A stretch of 64,000 nt of DNA from Bacillus sp. F19 (GTDB taxonomy: Bacteria; Bacillota; Bacilli; Bacillales; Bacillaceae), in contig CP085710.1 of the NCBI GenBank assembly GCA_023823795.1, forward strand, positions 2,444,001 through 2,508,000. Reading direction: 5' to 3'. Positions 1 through 9,539 of this stretch are shown in pieces. A model generated the notes under the pieces. It searched no databases. It was not told the DNA's origin and worked only from the letters and a program-made list of their open reading frames with translations. The position numbers and the translations under genes are program-made. Position 1 is the first letter of the stretch; every line of letters starts with the position of its first letter.

Positions 1-1
1 G

Positions 2-100
2 GGTGTTGGGGAATACCGTAAGATATGTGACGAAGTCGCGGCTAAAGGCTACGAGGGATTTTCTTTAATATACACGCCCTCAAGCGAGACGGTTTCCTAA
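2..100 (+). pseudogene. C-terminal end of a Baeyer-Villiger monooxygenase (left-truncated by window edge)
   Basis: Reading from base 2 gives 32 codons ending in TAA at 98-100. The stretch RKICDEVAAKGYEGF matches the conserved C-terminal tail of flavin-dependent Baeyer-Villiger monooxygenases (cyclohexanone/phenylacetone monooxygenase type), as recalled from the family. These enzymes turn ketones into esters or lactones with NADPH and O2. Only the end is visible, so whether the gene upstream is intact is unknown. The stop is followed immediately, without a normal intergenic gap, by the middle of a broken acyl-CoA ligase, which suggests a deletion joined the two. The aldehyde dehydrogenase, carrier and SDR downstream fit a ketone-degradation cluster. 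Confidence 0.55.
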
Positions 101-103
101 ATG

Positions 104-384
104 ACTGTATTACGCAGATAAGGTGTACCTGAATGTGTCTATCGTATTTTGAATACCCGATCCTATCACGGAGAAACCGTGATAGGATCGGGTATCGTTC
201 CAAAAAATCCTGATGTGACGGAAGCGGAGATACTCGAATGATGCAACTAGAAGCTGGATCGTTACAAAGTACCTCGCGTCATTGAATTTCGAAAAAATGG
301 CCCAAATCGGCTGTTGGCAAAATCCTACACAGTATATGGATAGAGAATGGAAAAAAGGAACAGTCCAATCTCACCATAGCTTGA
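104..384 (+). pseudogene. Decayed C-terminal part of an AMP-forming acyl-CoA ligase
   Basis: The frame from 104 reads VLRR-stop-GVPECV...YHGETV...IVPKNPDVTEAEILE-stop-CN-stop-KLDRYKVPRVIEFRK. It then shifts by one base to PKSAVGKILHSIW and ends at TGA 382-384. This is the C-terminal domain of the AMP-binding synthetase superfamily, with the YKVPRVIEF and PKSAVGKIL motifs that hold the catalytic lysine. Lesions seen are stop codons at 119-121, 236-238 and 242-244, and a one-base loss in the A-run just before 301. The N-terminal adenylation domain is absent. The gene is dead. Its partner genes suggest it once activated an acid product of ketone breakdown. Confidence 0.75.
153..195. repeat. Perfect 18-bp inverted repeat inside the ligase pseudogene
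   Basis: Arms 153-170 and 178-195 are exact reverse complements around a 7-base loop. There is no T-run after the right arm, so it is not a convincing terminator. The right arm replaces the residues expected after HGETV in acyl-CoA ligases, which suggests templated copying of the left arm. Confidence 0.85.
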
Positions 385-504
385 AAGCAGATGTGCAGGA
401 AGCATTCATGGTAGCATTCTGATAAGCTTCATTAATTCTGGAAAAGTCGACTATTCCTAGTTCGGCTTTTCCGATAGATATAAGATCGTGAGGGAGTGTT
501 GATG

Positions 505-1923
505 ATGTATATCAATGGTGAATGGTTGAGAACGGATCAGGTATTTGAAGTGAATAACCCGGCTACAGGGGAAAAGGTGGATACCGTTTATTTTGCCGGT
601 GAAGAAGAGACGAATTGGGCGATTCAGGCCGCAGAGAATGCGTTTCCACAATGGGCCGCATTCACAGCAGAACAGCGCAGTTCCTATTTATGGCGGATTG
701 TCGAGAAACTTCGGGAAAAGAAGGAAGAAATGGCTCAAATCATTACAAAAGAAATGGGGAAAACAATTCATCATGCCAGGCAAGAGGTAGCTTCGACCGT
801 GGCTTTCTTTCAATGGTATGCCGAAGAGGCACGCAGAATTTACGGAGAAATCATTCCTCCATCTGCAGCCAACAAACGCCTTCAGGTGATTCGTCAACCT
901 GTCGGTGTTGTAGGGGCCATTACTCCTTGGAATTTTCCGTTGTCCATGGCAGCCAGAAAGTTGGGGCCAGCCCTAGCTACCGGGTGTACAGTAATACTGA
1001 AGCCTTCGAAAGAAGCTCCGTTGTCTTCAGTTGCGTTATTTAAAATCTTTGATGAAATTGGTATGCCGAAAGGAGTGGCTAATCTCGTCATCGGGCAATC
1101 TGGTCCTATAGCCAACACGCTCATGAACAGCAAAATCGTAAAGAAAATTTCCTTTACTGGTTCAACGGAAGTGGGGAAAGTTCTCATTGCCCAGTCTGCA
1201 CAAACCGTTAAGCGTGTATCGATGGAATTAGGGGGCCATGCTCCTTTTATCGTTTTTAATGATGCTGACATCGACTTGGCTGTTGAAGGCTTAGTGGGAA
1301 GTAAATTTGGTTCAAATGGCCAACAATGCGTTTGCCCGAATCGGGTTTATGTGCAGGAAGGAATTTATTCGGAATTTGCCGAAAAGTTGAAAGGGAAAGT
1401 CCAAAACATCAAAGTAGGTAACGGACTGGATGAACAAAATGAAATGGGGCCATTAGTATATGAAGAAGCCATTGGAAAGGTACAAGAGCAAGTTGATGAT
1501 GCCGTTCGCCTCGGAGCTTGTGTACTTAACGGTGGCAAAAGGCTGTCGGGTGGAAGCTACTCCAATGGATATTTTTATGCCCCAACTGTTTTGGCGGATG
1601 TTACGGATAATATGCTGATTACCAGGGAAGAAACGTTCGGACCCGTCATTCCACTCCTAAGGTTCCGCAGTGAGGAAGAAGTGATCGAAAGAGCGAATAA
1701 CATTGAATATGGACTTGCCTCTTATTTTTATACGAAAGATCTTTCCCGCATGTATCGCGTTTCTGAAAAACTTGATTATGGCATGGTCGGAGTGAATGAT
1801 GCTATTCCCTTTGCAGTCCAAGCGCCATTTGGCGGTGTAAAAGAAAGCGGGTTAGGTCGAGAAGGCGGAAAGTATGGCTTAGATGACTATTTAGACACAA
1901 AAATGATTTCCGTACAGATTTAA
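505..1923 (+). CDS. NAD(P)-dependent aldehyde dehydrogenase, succinate-semialdehyde dehydrogenase-like
   Basis: Oxidises an aldehyde to the acid with NAD(P)+ in the cytoplasm. The protein is 472 aa, full length for the ALDH superfamily. It shows the cofactor-binding ITPWNFPL segment, the KPSKEAPLS lysine region, catalytic Glu in MELGGHAP (about residue 241), the nucleophile Cys in GQQCVCPN (about 275), EETFGPV, and the C-terminal PFGGVKESGLGREGG motif. The GTG at 496 and ATG at 502 are also in frame; ATG 505 was chosen for its spacing of 8 from the GAGGGAG at 490-496. Family similarity is closest to GabD/succinate-semialdehyde types, but given the BVMO and SDR neighbours the real substrate may be an aldehyde from ketone or alcohol degradation. 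Confidence 0.9.
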   Translation: MYINGEWLRTDQVFEVNNPATGEKVDTVYFAGEEETNWAIQAAENAFPQWAAFTAEQRSSYLWRIVEKLREKKEEMAQIITKEMGKTIHHARQEVASTVAFFQWYAEEARRIYGEIIPPSAANKRLQVIRQPVGVVGAITPWNFPLSMAARKLGPALATGCTVILKPSKEAPLSSVALFKIFDEIGMPKGVANLVIGQSGPIANTLMNSKIVKKISFTGSTEVGKVLIAQSAQTVKRVSMELGGHAPFIVFNDADIDLAVEGLVGSKFGSNGQQCVCPNRVYVQEGIYSEFAEKLKGKVQNIKVGNGLDEQNEMGPLVYEEAIGKVQEQVDDAVRLGACVLNGGKRLSGGSYSNGYFYAPTVLADVTDNMLITREETFGPVIPLLRFRSEEEVIERANNIEYGLASYFYTKDLSRMYRVSEKLDYGMVGVNDAIPFAVQAPFGGVKESGLGREGGKYGLDDYLDTKMISVQI

Positions 1924-2199
1924 TGGATTATCGATACATTTAAATTTCGTTTTGCCTAATTAATGGGAGTGGAAAGCCAATTGCCGTTTGTTTTTGATAC
2001 GGTATCTGATTCTCTGCTAGACAGGTATATGGGAAGAAGGTTCGCGTATGCCCGCTTGTCCTTGTTTATTGTAAGCTTCTGTATGAAACCGTTGTCACAC
2101 ATTTATAGCTAATTACCCGGTGTTGTGCATTTCTTTATAAATTGAGAATCAAGGTTTTTAAGCTGAAACATTTATATCCATAGATATGGGGGAATGCTT

Positions 2200-3477
2200 A
2201 TGCGCTGGGCTGTTTTGGCCATGCTATTTTTCGGCTTTCTGATTAACTTTGCTGACAAGAGTATTGTCGGGTTTGCTGCTGGTCCTTTGATGAAGGAATT
2301 GGGTTTGTCTTATGGACAATGGGGAATTATTGGAAGTAGTTTTTTCTGGATATTTCCCTTGGCCGCGATCTTAGTGGGAGCCCTTACGGATAAAATCGGA
2401 GCCAAGAAAATGATAAGTATTATGCTTTTGGCATGGTCTATCCTCCAGTTTGGAGGATATGTGATCGCAGGGTTTTCGACGCTTCTTTTGTATCGCTTTT
2501 TGCTTGGCTTCGCTGAAGGAGGGTACGCTCCTGCAGCCCTTAACCAATTGTTTTCTTACTTCCCACCGCATATGCGGGCCCGGGCGACTACCATTTTCAC
2601 CACCGGTTCAACGGTTGGAGCTTATGCTGTTGCCCCATTGATAGTGGCCCTGATTCAAATCGTAGGTTGGAGGCATACGTTTGCCATTACGGGACTATTC
2701 AGTTTACTTCTGTTAGTCGTGTGGATTATCGTAATCCCTAAGCGAAGTCCAAAGCTACAAGAAGTAGAAGAGAAGCCCGTCGCCAGCCAAAAAAGTAAAG
2801 TCACTTGGTCAGAATTATACTCGGTTTTGTTGTCACGGACATGCTTACTAACCTTATTTGCCACGGCTGGATTCTTTTTCCTGTCGACTTGGATGCAGAT
2901 TTGGATGCCTTTATACTTCGTGAAAGTGGTTCAAATCTCTGAAATGGGAATGGCGTATTCCACGTTAATGGTCGGAGCGATATCGGTGATGACGGCGATA
3001 ACAATGGCAACAATTTCTGACCGCGTATTTAAGAAAACACAAAATCTTCGTGCTGCACGGGTGTGGGTAACAGGAAGTGGAATGATGACCAGTGCCCTGA
3101 TTTTTGGATCACTCTTCTTCATTCACTCAGCGGTGTGGGCTGTTATCGCTATTGGGTTGGCACATGGCTTTTCATTCATTATCCTTACAACATCTCACAT
3201 CATTATGAGCCATCAGCTTCCCGAACGTACATCCACCCTCTCTGGGGTGATCGTAGCTTTTCAGAATATTGCAGCGGCTATAAGCTCGATTGCTACCGGA
3301 TTTATTATTGAATTTGCCGGAAAAGATAATGTGATTCAAGGGTTTAATTATTCTTTTCTGATGGTCTCTTCAATCATCCTAATTATCTCATTGCTATTTA
3401 CGATCTTTGTTTATCCTGATCGAAACAAGAATAAAATCAATTTGGCTGATATAGGGGAGGCATCATCTGTTTCCTAA
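2200..3477 (+). CDS. Major facilitator superfamily transporter
   Basis: A 425-aa polytopic membrane protein with about 12 predicted hydrophobic segments and the MFS signature between helices 2 and 3 (GALTDKIGAKK). The early NFADKSIVGFAAGPL and the RFLLGFAEGGYAPA segment recall the anion:cation symporter (organic acid or sugar acid) branch. ATG 2194 is also in frame, but the GGGGGA at 2188-2193 sits at correct spacing only for ATG 2200. It lies between an aldehyde dehydrogenase and an SDR on the same strand, so it probably imports the substrate of that pathway. The substrate cannot be named from sequence. Confidence 0.85.
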   Translation: MRWAVLAMLFFGFLINFADKSIVGFAAGPLMKELGLSYGQWGIIGSSFFWIFPLAAILVGALTDKIGAKKMISIMLLAWSILQFGGYVIAGFSTLLLYRFLLGFAEGGYAPAALNQLFSYFPPHMRARATTIFTTGSTVGAYAVAPLIVALIQIVGWRHTFAITGLFSLLLLVVWIIVIPKRSPKLQEVEEKPVASQKSKVTWSELYSVLLSRTCLLTLFATAGFFFLSTWMQIWMPLYFVKVVQISEMGMAYSTLMVGAISVMTAITMATISDRVFKKTQNLRAARVWVTGSGMMTSALIFGSLFFIHSAVWAVIAIGLAHGFSFIILTTSHIIMSHQLPERTSTLSGVIVAFQNIAAAISSIATGFIIEFAGKDNVIQGFNYSFLMVSSIILIISLLFTIFVYPDRNKNKINLADIGEASSVS

Positions 3478-3532
3478 TGAATAGGGACTTGATACATGCA
3501 ACAGAAAAAACTTTGCTCAAGGAGGAAGAATA

Positions 3533-4294
3533 ATGGATTTTGCAGGAAAAGTCGTATTAATCACAGGGGCTGCAGGGGGAATTGGCAAGGAGACCGCTCA
3601 TTTATTTGCCAAACACGGAGCGAAACTGGCGTTAGTCGATTTGAATCCCCAAGCACTAGAGTCGCTTACTAAAGAACTGGAGTTAGAGGATTATTTTCTT
3701 CAAACTGCTGATGTGACAAGTGAAGAGCAAGTAGAGAATTTTGTTCTGCAAATTAAGAAGAAGTACGGAAAAATTGACGTTTTCTTTAATAATGCAGGAA
3801 TAGAAGGAAAGATTGCTTCTATTATAGAAACATCTTCCGAGGATTTTGATAAGGTTCTGAATGTCAATATAAAAGGTGTCTTTTTGGGTTTAAAGCATGT
3901 TATGGCTATCATGATGGAGCAAAGATCAGGAAGTATCATTAATATGGCATCCATTACGGGGTTAAGAGGCTCCGTCGGCTTGGCTCCCTATTCTGCCTCA
4001 AAACATGCAGTGATCGGATTGACCAAAACAGCATCCTTAGAATCAGCAGAAATGGGGGTTCGCGTGAATGCAATCTGCCCTGGATATGTCGACACCCGGA
4101 TGATGCAGGCCATTGAGGAGGCCAAAGCACCAGAGCATGCGAAACTGGTGAGAGAAAAAGCTTTGGCGAAGGTACCGATGAAGCGCTATGCTCAGCCAGA
4201 TGAAATTGCAGAACTTGTTTTGTTTTTAGCTTCAGATAATGCTTCTTTCATCACAGGAAGCCATTATGTCATTGATGGAGGGATTCTGGCATAA
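3533..4294 (+). CDS. Short-chain dehydrogenase/reductase
   Basis: Classical SDR of 253 aa. It has the dinucleotide-binding TGAAGGIG near residue 11, an acidic residue at the end of the second strand (LVDLNP) suggesting NAD(H) preference, NNAG, and the catalytic triad Ser140-Tyr153-Lys157 in the YSASK motif. The C-terminal GSHYVIDGG is typical. A strong AAGGAGGAAG ribosome binding site precedes ATG 3533. It is the third intact gene after the aldehyde dehydrogenase and MFS carrier and probably oxidises an alcohol to the ketone or aldehyde handled by its neighbours. The substrate is inferred only from context. Confidence 0.9.
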   Translation: MDFAGKVVLITGAAGGIGKETAHLFAKHGAKLALVDLNPQALESLTKELELEDYFLQTADVTSEEQVENFVLQIKKKYGKIDVFFNNAGIEGKIASIIETSSEDFDKVLNVNIKGVFLGLKHVMAIMMEQRSGSIINMASITGLRGSVGLAPYSASKHAVIGLTKTASLESAEMGVRVNAICPGYVDTRMMQAIEEAKAPEHAKLVREKALAKVPMKRYAQPDEIAELVLFLASDNASFITGSHYVIDGGILA

Positions 4295-4878
4295 GATCGT
4301 GTGGAACAGCAGTCGATATGGCGGGCTATTTCTAAAGAATTGGCCACTGTTCGAAAAGACTCGATCCTCTCTAAATAAGCTAAAACTGCCTTTACTTTAG
4401 ATTCCAAGGAAATTTGGCCATAGAAAAACTGCACTCTAATTGTTTGGTTTGTCTAGCAATTAGAGTTCAGTTCAAATAATCCACTTCACCAATTGAACCG
4501 AAGTGAATCTCTGCTTCGCCAGTTGCTTCAGAATATAGGAGTTACCCTCCCTTTTGAAGCCAAAGTAGTTTTTATCAATCCCGAGTTCATCCTATACCAA
4601 CGGCAATCTAATACAAACTTTAAAACTATGCGGTCATAGATTGAATAAGGATACTCTTTATGCAATCTGGTATTGGGACAAAAGTAAAAGTGTGCAGCAA
4701 TAGAGTATTTACATAACCTGGTTTTAATCTGTGAACTTCTTCAACTCCCTCAGTTAAATACGATTTTCTCACGAATACTCGCTTATTCGCAGGATTTCAT
4801 AACCCTTGATATGGAGTTAACGATTAAATGATATGAATTTAGATCATCATGGCTTCGTAAAAGACCTTTGAGACATTC
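4295..4878. other. Gene-poor stretch with relic coding traces
   Basis: No intact gene is visible in about 580 bases. A 10-bp inverted repeat (4433-4442 with 4457-4466) follows the SDR gene and could end its transcript, but it has no good T-run. On the minus strand around 4471-4540 a short open tail reads like the end of a real protein, but I cannot assign it to a family. Confidence 0.5.
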
Positions 4879-4913
4879 AAAACGTGCAACAACTATTCTA
4901 GGTTGTTTGCACG
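4879..4913 (-). terminator. Terminator of the recombinase relic
   Basis: An AACGTGCAA-type stem with one bulge spans the stop codon of the recombinase relic. On the minus strand the right arm runs into TTTTG. The stem is about 13 bp. Confidence 0.6.
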
Positions 4914-5420
4914 TTTCTTTCTAATTTCCACATATAAAGTTGCTTTAGGAACACTAGTGAGTTTCACAATGTCTTTCACACTTAATCCATTCGTGTTTCT
5001 ACTATTATATAATCGTAATGCTTCTTCTATATTCTTTCTCGGTTGTGAAGGATGACCCATGTGTTTACCTTTAAATATAGCTCTTTCTCTGCCTTCAGAT
5101 GTTCGTTCAACTATTATATCTCTCTCAAACTGCGCAAAAGAACCTAATACATTGAATAATAAAGATTTTAGAGGGTTTGCTGTATCATTGACCTTAAAAG
5201 ATAGAATATCTTTGATAAAATAGATATGAACTTTTTTTCTTGCAGTGTTTCTATAATTTTATTTAAATCAATAATCGATCTGGCCAAACGATTTATTTTT
5301 GTTACCATCACTGTATCTCAAGGTCTCACATTTTCTAATAACTTTTTTAGCTCATTTCTATTCTTTGTTGTCGTGCCAGTAATTTTTTCTACATAGATAC
5401 GTTCGCAGCCATTCTTAAAC
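4893..5420 (-). pseudogene. Serine recombinase (resolvase/invertase) relic
   Basis: Minus-strand translation starts mid-domain at KNGCERIYVEKITGTT. It continues through a TGA after LLENVRP, then VMVTKINRLARSI, shifts frame near 5230, and goes on through the LKSLLFNVLGSFAQFERDII helix to a C-terminal helix-turn-helix (SVKDIVKLTSVPKATLYVEI) and stop at 4893-4895. This is the TnpR/Hin architecture: catalytic domain, long helix, HTH. The N-terminus with the catalytic serine is missing, and there is at least one nonsense codon and one frameshift. It is a dead mobile-element gene next to the catabolic cluster and may mark how that cluster arrived. Confidence 0.8.
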
Positions 5421-5592
5421 GCAAATTATCGGTCAAAGTGACAGAGTGGGTATGATAGGCTCGGATGATGAAACATTTGCTTCAGCCTTTCAAGACCGAT
5501 CATTCCCACAGAGGCTCTATGTCAAGCCCTTAACCACTTATCTTGGCATACTCTTATACACAAAGATAAAAGGTGCATTCTATCGTCGATGA

Positions 5593-5925
5593 AACTGTAG
5601 ACCACAGACGGCGATTAAGACAGCATTTATTGAGTTGATGGTTGAAAAGAATTTTGACCACATCACGATTCAAGATATTGCCGATCGAGCGAACGTCGGA
5701 AGAAGAACAGTCTATTCACATTACTTAGATAAATTTGATTTACTTGAGAAGTTAATCGATGAACATTTAGAGGAATTAAAGCTAATTTGCGAACAAAAAG
5801 CAGATGAAAGGTTTGTAGATGGAACCATTATCTGGTTCGATTATTTTGATAAGCATGAGTTATTTTTCTCCACGATGGTGGCGAGTAAGGGAGCTCCAAC
5901 ATTTAGAAGTCGTTTCTTGCTTTAA
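5593..5925 (+). pseudogene. TetR-family regulator fragment
   Basis: The open frame from 5593 reads TAIKTAFIELMVEKNF, then the TetR helix-turn-helix ITIQDIADRANVGRRTVYSHY followed by LDKFDLLEKLIDEH. The ligand-binding part stops abruptly after GAPTFRSRFLL at 5925, leaving about 100 aa where the family has about 190. No ribosome binding site or clear start is seen; TTG 5635 and ATG 5638 lie within the first DNA-binding helix. Both ends look truncated, so I treat it as a remnant. It may once have controlled the catabolic genes upstream. Confidence 0.7.
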
Positions 5926-6011
5926 TATTCATTCAGGTTCAGTTAATACTGACCAAGTTTTAATTTTTTGAATATCGAAATGTTCTTTCCTTTATTATAC
6001 AAAACAATAGA

Positions 6012-6049
6012 AAAGACGATATGAAATTCCAATTCATACCGTCTTTTTT
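6012..6049. terminator. Bidirectional terminator hairpin
   Basis: The stem AAAGACG(A)TATGAA pairs with TTCATA(C)CGTCTTT, with T-rich tails on both strands. It separates the TetR relic from the convergent CorA-like gene. Confidence 0.75.
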
Positions 6050-6165
6050 AAACAACTATTTTGCTGTTCTATCCATTTACCGTAGTAGAAAAGCTAAACA
6101 ATTAATACTAGAACGTGGAGAAGGGGGTTTTTATTAAGTAATATAGAAAATAGCCTCGGCATTAC

Positions 6166-7623
6166 TCAGTCGAGGTTTTCAGATTTTCCCTTATCAAAGT
6201 AGTCTTTAAGCAGTCTCATAATTGCTATCCCCGCAAGCACACTTCCCACAGCAATACCTGATAAAGCGACAACGAGCGAAATATATTCAAAAACAGAATA
6301 ACCGGCAAGCTTGCTCCACTCAATTTTTCCCCGCCAGTCTTCAATCACCAGATTCATTCCGTAAATACCGGAGATAACGGTATAGGTCGTTAAGATCAGC
6401 AAAAGAGAATTATGGCGTTTGCTGGCAAGCTTTTCCTGGTTTTGATAAAGACTATCCATTGTGTTTTTTACCTCTTTGTAAAGGGTTCCGATTTTAAAAC
6501 GATCTTTCATCATAACAGAAAGCTCTTGTCCTTCAGTCCGGCTGCTGATTTCAGAAAAAATATATTTGGCGGTAAAATTGGCGATCGATCGAATCAGTTT
6601 GTCCATTTTATCTTGTTTTTGGTCAATATAGAGCTGTGAATAGCTGTATGAAAGCTTTAAAAGGACAATTTTATAAAATATGTGCAAAATCATGTTGTAA
6701 TAAAGCTGGCCATACATTTCTTCAGCAATGAGTTTTTCATTTTTTGTGTCTCTGCTGATGCAAGTAAATGTATGGTCGCTGATAATATGAAAACTATCCG
6801 GGGACCATCTGTCATAAACATGATCATTTACGTATTTTTCGATATACTTTTGATTGCTTGCAGAGGTGTATGGCTGTTTTTTTTCTTTATATCCATTCAT
6901 GTGTCCGATTCTGAATAAATCGTTATTTGTTATTTGATCATCAGGTGCAGCCGTTAAAAAACTGGATACGAACATCCTTTCATCAATAAAATAAGGGAGG
7001 CTGCCCAGATAAGTTGATTGATTATTCTCGCTTTTTTCTATGAAGGGGACGATGAAAGGGCAAAGGTCCTTGAAGATAAAATCCTGTGTCTTGTCAAAAC
7101 GCTTTTCCCCAGTATAGAGAACAGTACCTTTTTCTTCTGTAATTGAGGGCTCTAGAACGCGAAAATGATCCATAAAATCCAGTGCATCACTTAAAGAGAA
7201 ATCTTCATTGGTATTATAAGGGTCTGTTCGAATCGTTACCATGCCGATAGAGAAGGGACAAAGGTAGATATCAATTGAATGAACTTTCATAGAAAATGTA
7301 TTGTGTGCAGTCTCAAGTCTGCAATTCAAATTTAAAGGCTTTGAATAACGGTTTATGGCTTTTTCTTTATATTTGTCAGGGAATAAGATTTGTTCTATGT
7401 AGGGCATAAAATAATGATTTAATCGTTTATGCGGGATATCAATGCTCTCCCCGTAATATATATTTTGCTGGTTAACATTATCAATTGAAAAAAATTCAAA
7501 CCCGTTGGCTAAGAGCTTCTCAGTTAACTCCTGAATGCAGTCCTTAGCCCATGAAAAGGGAAAAATGAATTGGCAATTCGTTCGCAGAATGGTTATTTCA
7601 TCATAGTTAATTTTGGAATTCAT
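6166..7623 (-). CDS. CorA-like divalent-cation-transporter family membrane protein
   Basis: A 485-aa protein with a long soluble N-terminal part and two C-terminal membrane helices (about residues 405-425 and 440-465). The end of the first helix carries GIYGMN, the Gly-Met-Asn motif that defines CorA Mg2+ channels, followed by an acidic/aromatic loop and a basic tail, which is CorA topology. The N-terminal 330 residues do not resemble a standard CorA funnel domain, and the protein is longer than the usual 310-370 aa. It could be a transporter or a CorA-fold sensor. It sits alone downstream of lexA on the same strand, behind lexA's terminator. ATG 7623 has only a weak upstream AGAGGT. Confidence 0.6.
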   Translation of the reverse strand: MNSKINYDEITILRTNCQFIFPFSWAKDCIQELTEKLLANGFEFFSIDNVNQQNIYYGESIDIPHKRLNHYFMPYIEQILFPDKYKEKAINRYSKPLNLNCRLETAHNTFSMKVHSIDIYLCPFSIGMVTIRTDPYNTNEDFSLSDALDFMDHFRVLEPSITEEKGTVLYTGEKRFDKTQDFIFKDLCPFIVPFIEKSENNQSTYLGSLPYFIDERMFVSSFLTAAPDDQITNNDLFRIGHMNGYKEKKQPYTSASNQKYIEKYVNDHVYDRWSPDSFHIISDHTFTCISRDTKNEKLIAEEMYGQLYYNMILHIFYKIVLLKLSYSYSQLYIDQKQDKMDKLIRSIANFTAKYIFSEISSRTEGQELSVMMKDRFKIGTLYKEVKNTMDSLYQNQEKLASKRHNSLLLILTTYTVISGIYGMNLVIEDWRGKIEWSKLAGYSVFEYISLVVALSGIAVGSVLAGIAIMRLLKDYFDKGKSENLD

Positions 7624-7690
7624 AGGTTACCTCTTCTAAATTTTATCAACTATTATATTCCCCTTGCTGGAGCGCATAAAACCCAAAAAT

Positions 7691-7720
7691 AAAAATCTTT
7701 GCTGCTCAGCAAAGATTTTT
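7691..7720. terminator. lexA terminator
   Basis: A 14-bp perfect stem (7691-7704 with 7707-7720) with A/T tracts on both sides. It overlaps the lexA stop codon and works on the minus strand and possibly on both. Confidence 0.85.
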
Positions 7721-8339
7721 AATGAATATTCCGGTAAACCCCAATGACTTTCCCTAAAATCGTAACATTTCGCAGAATAATAGGATTCATAGTTGAATTT
7801 TCAGGCTGGAGGCGAATGAAGTCTTTTTCTTTAAAGAAACGTTTTACTGTTGCTTCATCATCTTCTGTCATGGCTACTACGATATCACCGTTATTTGCCG
7901 TCTTCTGCTGTTTAACGATAACCATATCCCCGTCCAGAATTCCTGCTTCTATCATACTGTCTCCCATAATTTCGAGCATGAATACTTGATCATCTGCTGC
8001 TGCAAACGTATCAGGAAGCGGAAAATATTCCTCAACATTTTCGATGGCCGTTATGGGAGATCCCGCTGTAACCTTACCGATAATCGGAACATTAATAACA
8101 TTTGATCTAGGAATATGTGAAGTCTCTTCTTCTAAAATTTCAATGGCTCTGGGCTTAGTTGGATCGCGTCTGATTAGTCCCTTGCTCTCTAGCCTGGCCA
8201 GGTGGCCGTGTACAGTTGAACTAGAAGCAAGGCCGACAGCTTCGCCAATTTCGCGAACAGAAGGCGGATAACCTTTTTTCTGAACTTCTAATTTGATGAA
8301 GTTTAAGATATCCTGCTGTCTTTTTGATAATTTTGTCAT
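7719..8339 (-). CDS. lexA: LexA SOS repressor
   Basis: Represses DNA-damage genes; RecA filaments trigger its self-cleavage. The 206-aa protein begins [14 protein letters not shown] with the winged-helix domain, in which [16 protein letters not shown] is the recognition helix. It then has the cleavage site Ala92-Gly93 (KVTAGSP) and the peptidase dyad Ser128 (GDSMIEAG) and Lys166 (EATVKRFF). An in-frame GTG lies at 8348, but GAGGTG spaced 6 bases from ATG 8339 and the conserved start argue for 8339. It is divergent from yneA with LexA boxes between them, as in B. subtilis (dinR). Confidence 0.97.
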   Translation of the reverse strand: MTKLSKRQQDILNFIKLEVQKKGYPPSVREIGEAVGLASSSTVHGHLARLESKGLIRRDPTKPRAIEILEEETSHIPRSNVINVPIIGKVTAGSPITAIENVEEYFPLPDTFAAADDQVFMLEIMGDSMIEAGILDGDMVIVKQQKTANNGDIVVAMTEDDEATVKRFFKEKDFIRLQPENSTMNPIILRNVTILGKVIGVYRNIH

Positions 8340-8371
8340 CTTTTGCACCTCGCGTCCTGTAATTTATGTTG

Positions 8372-8400
8372 ATTATAGCATGTTTTTCCTGTGCATACAA
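8372..8400 (-). promoter_or_regulatory. lexA sigma-A promoter
   Basis: On the minus strand, TTGTAT (8400-8395), 17 bases, then TATAAT (8377-8372). A LexA box at 8398-8411 overlaps the -35, consistent with autorepression. Confidence 0.8.
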
Positions 8401-8411
8401 ACATAAGTTCG
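8398..8411. promoter_or_regulatory. LexA box 1 (lexA operator)
   Basis: CAAACATAAGTTCG differs by one base from the Bacillus consensus CGAAC-N4-GTTCG and overlaps the lexA -35. Confidence 0.7.
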
Positions 8412-8421
8412 AAAAAACCCG

Positions 8422-8450
8422 TTGACAGAAACGTTTGTTCTCATTATACT
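8422..8450 (+). promoter_or_regulatory. yneA sigma-A promoter
   Basis: TTGACA (8422-8427), 17-base spacer, TATACT (8445-8450). A LexA box fills the spacer. Confidence 0.85.
8428..8441. promoter_or_regulatory. LexA box 2 in yneA promoter spacer
   Basis: GAAACGTTTGTTCT keeps the AAC-N4-GTT core of the Bacillus SOS box and lies between -35 and -10 of yneA. Confidence 0.6.
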
Positions 8451-8466
8451 GAAAATATCAAAAGTG

Positions 8467-8480
8467 CGAACAAACATTCT
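8467..8480. promoter_or_regulatory. LexA box 3 downstream of the yneA start site
   Basis: CGAACAAACATTCT has a perfect left half and an ATTC right half. It lies between the yneA promoter and its ribosome binding site. Confidence 0.6.
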
Positions 8481-8497
8481 ATTTCGAGGTGGGGATT

Positions 8498-9476
<979 letters not shown>

Positions 9477-9539
9477 GTTGTCTTTTACAGTCATTTTTAG
9501 TACGATAGCATAGTGAATCTACAAAAAGGAGTTACCATC

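Noticed and set aside
153-195. The strong inverted repeat as a transcription terminator
   Set aside because: No T-run follows either arm, and the sequence lies inside a former coding region, so mutation by templated copying explains it better.
593-1271. Several overlapping open frames on both strands inside the aldehyde dehydrogenase gene
   Set aside because: They are shadows of a full-length gene with clear catalytic motifs; none has a ribosome binding site or family resemblance.
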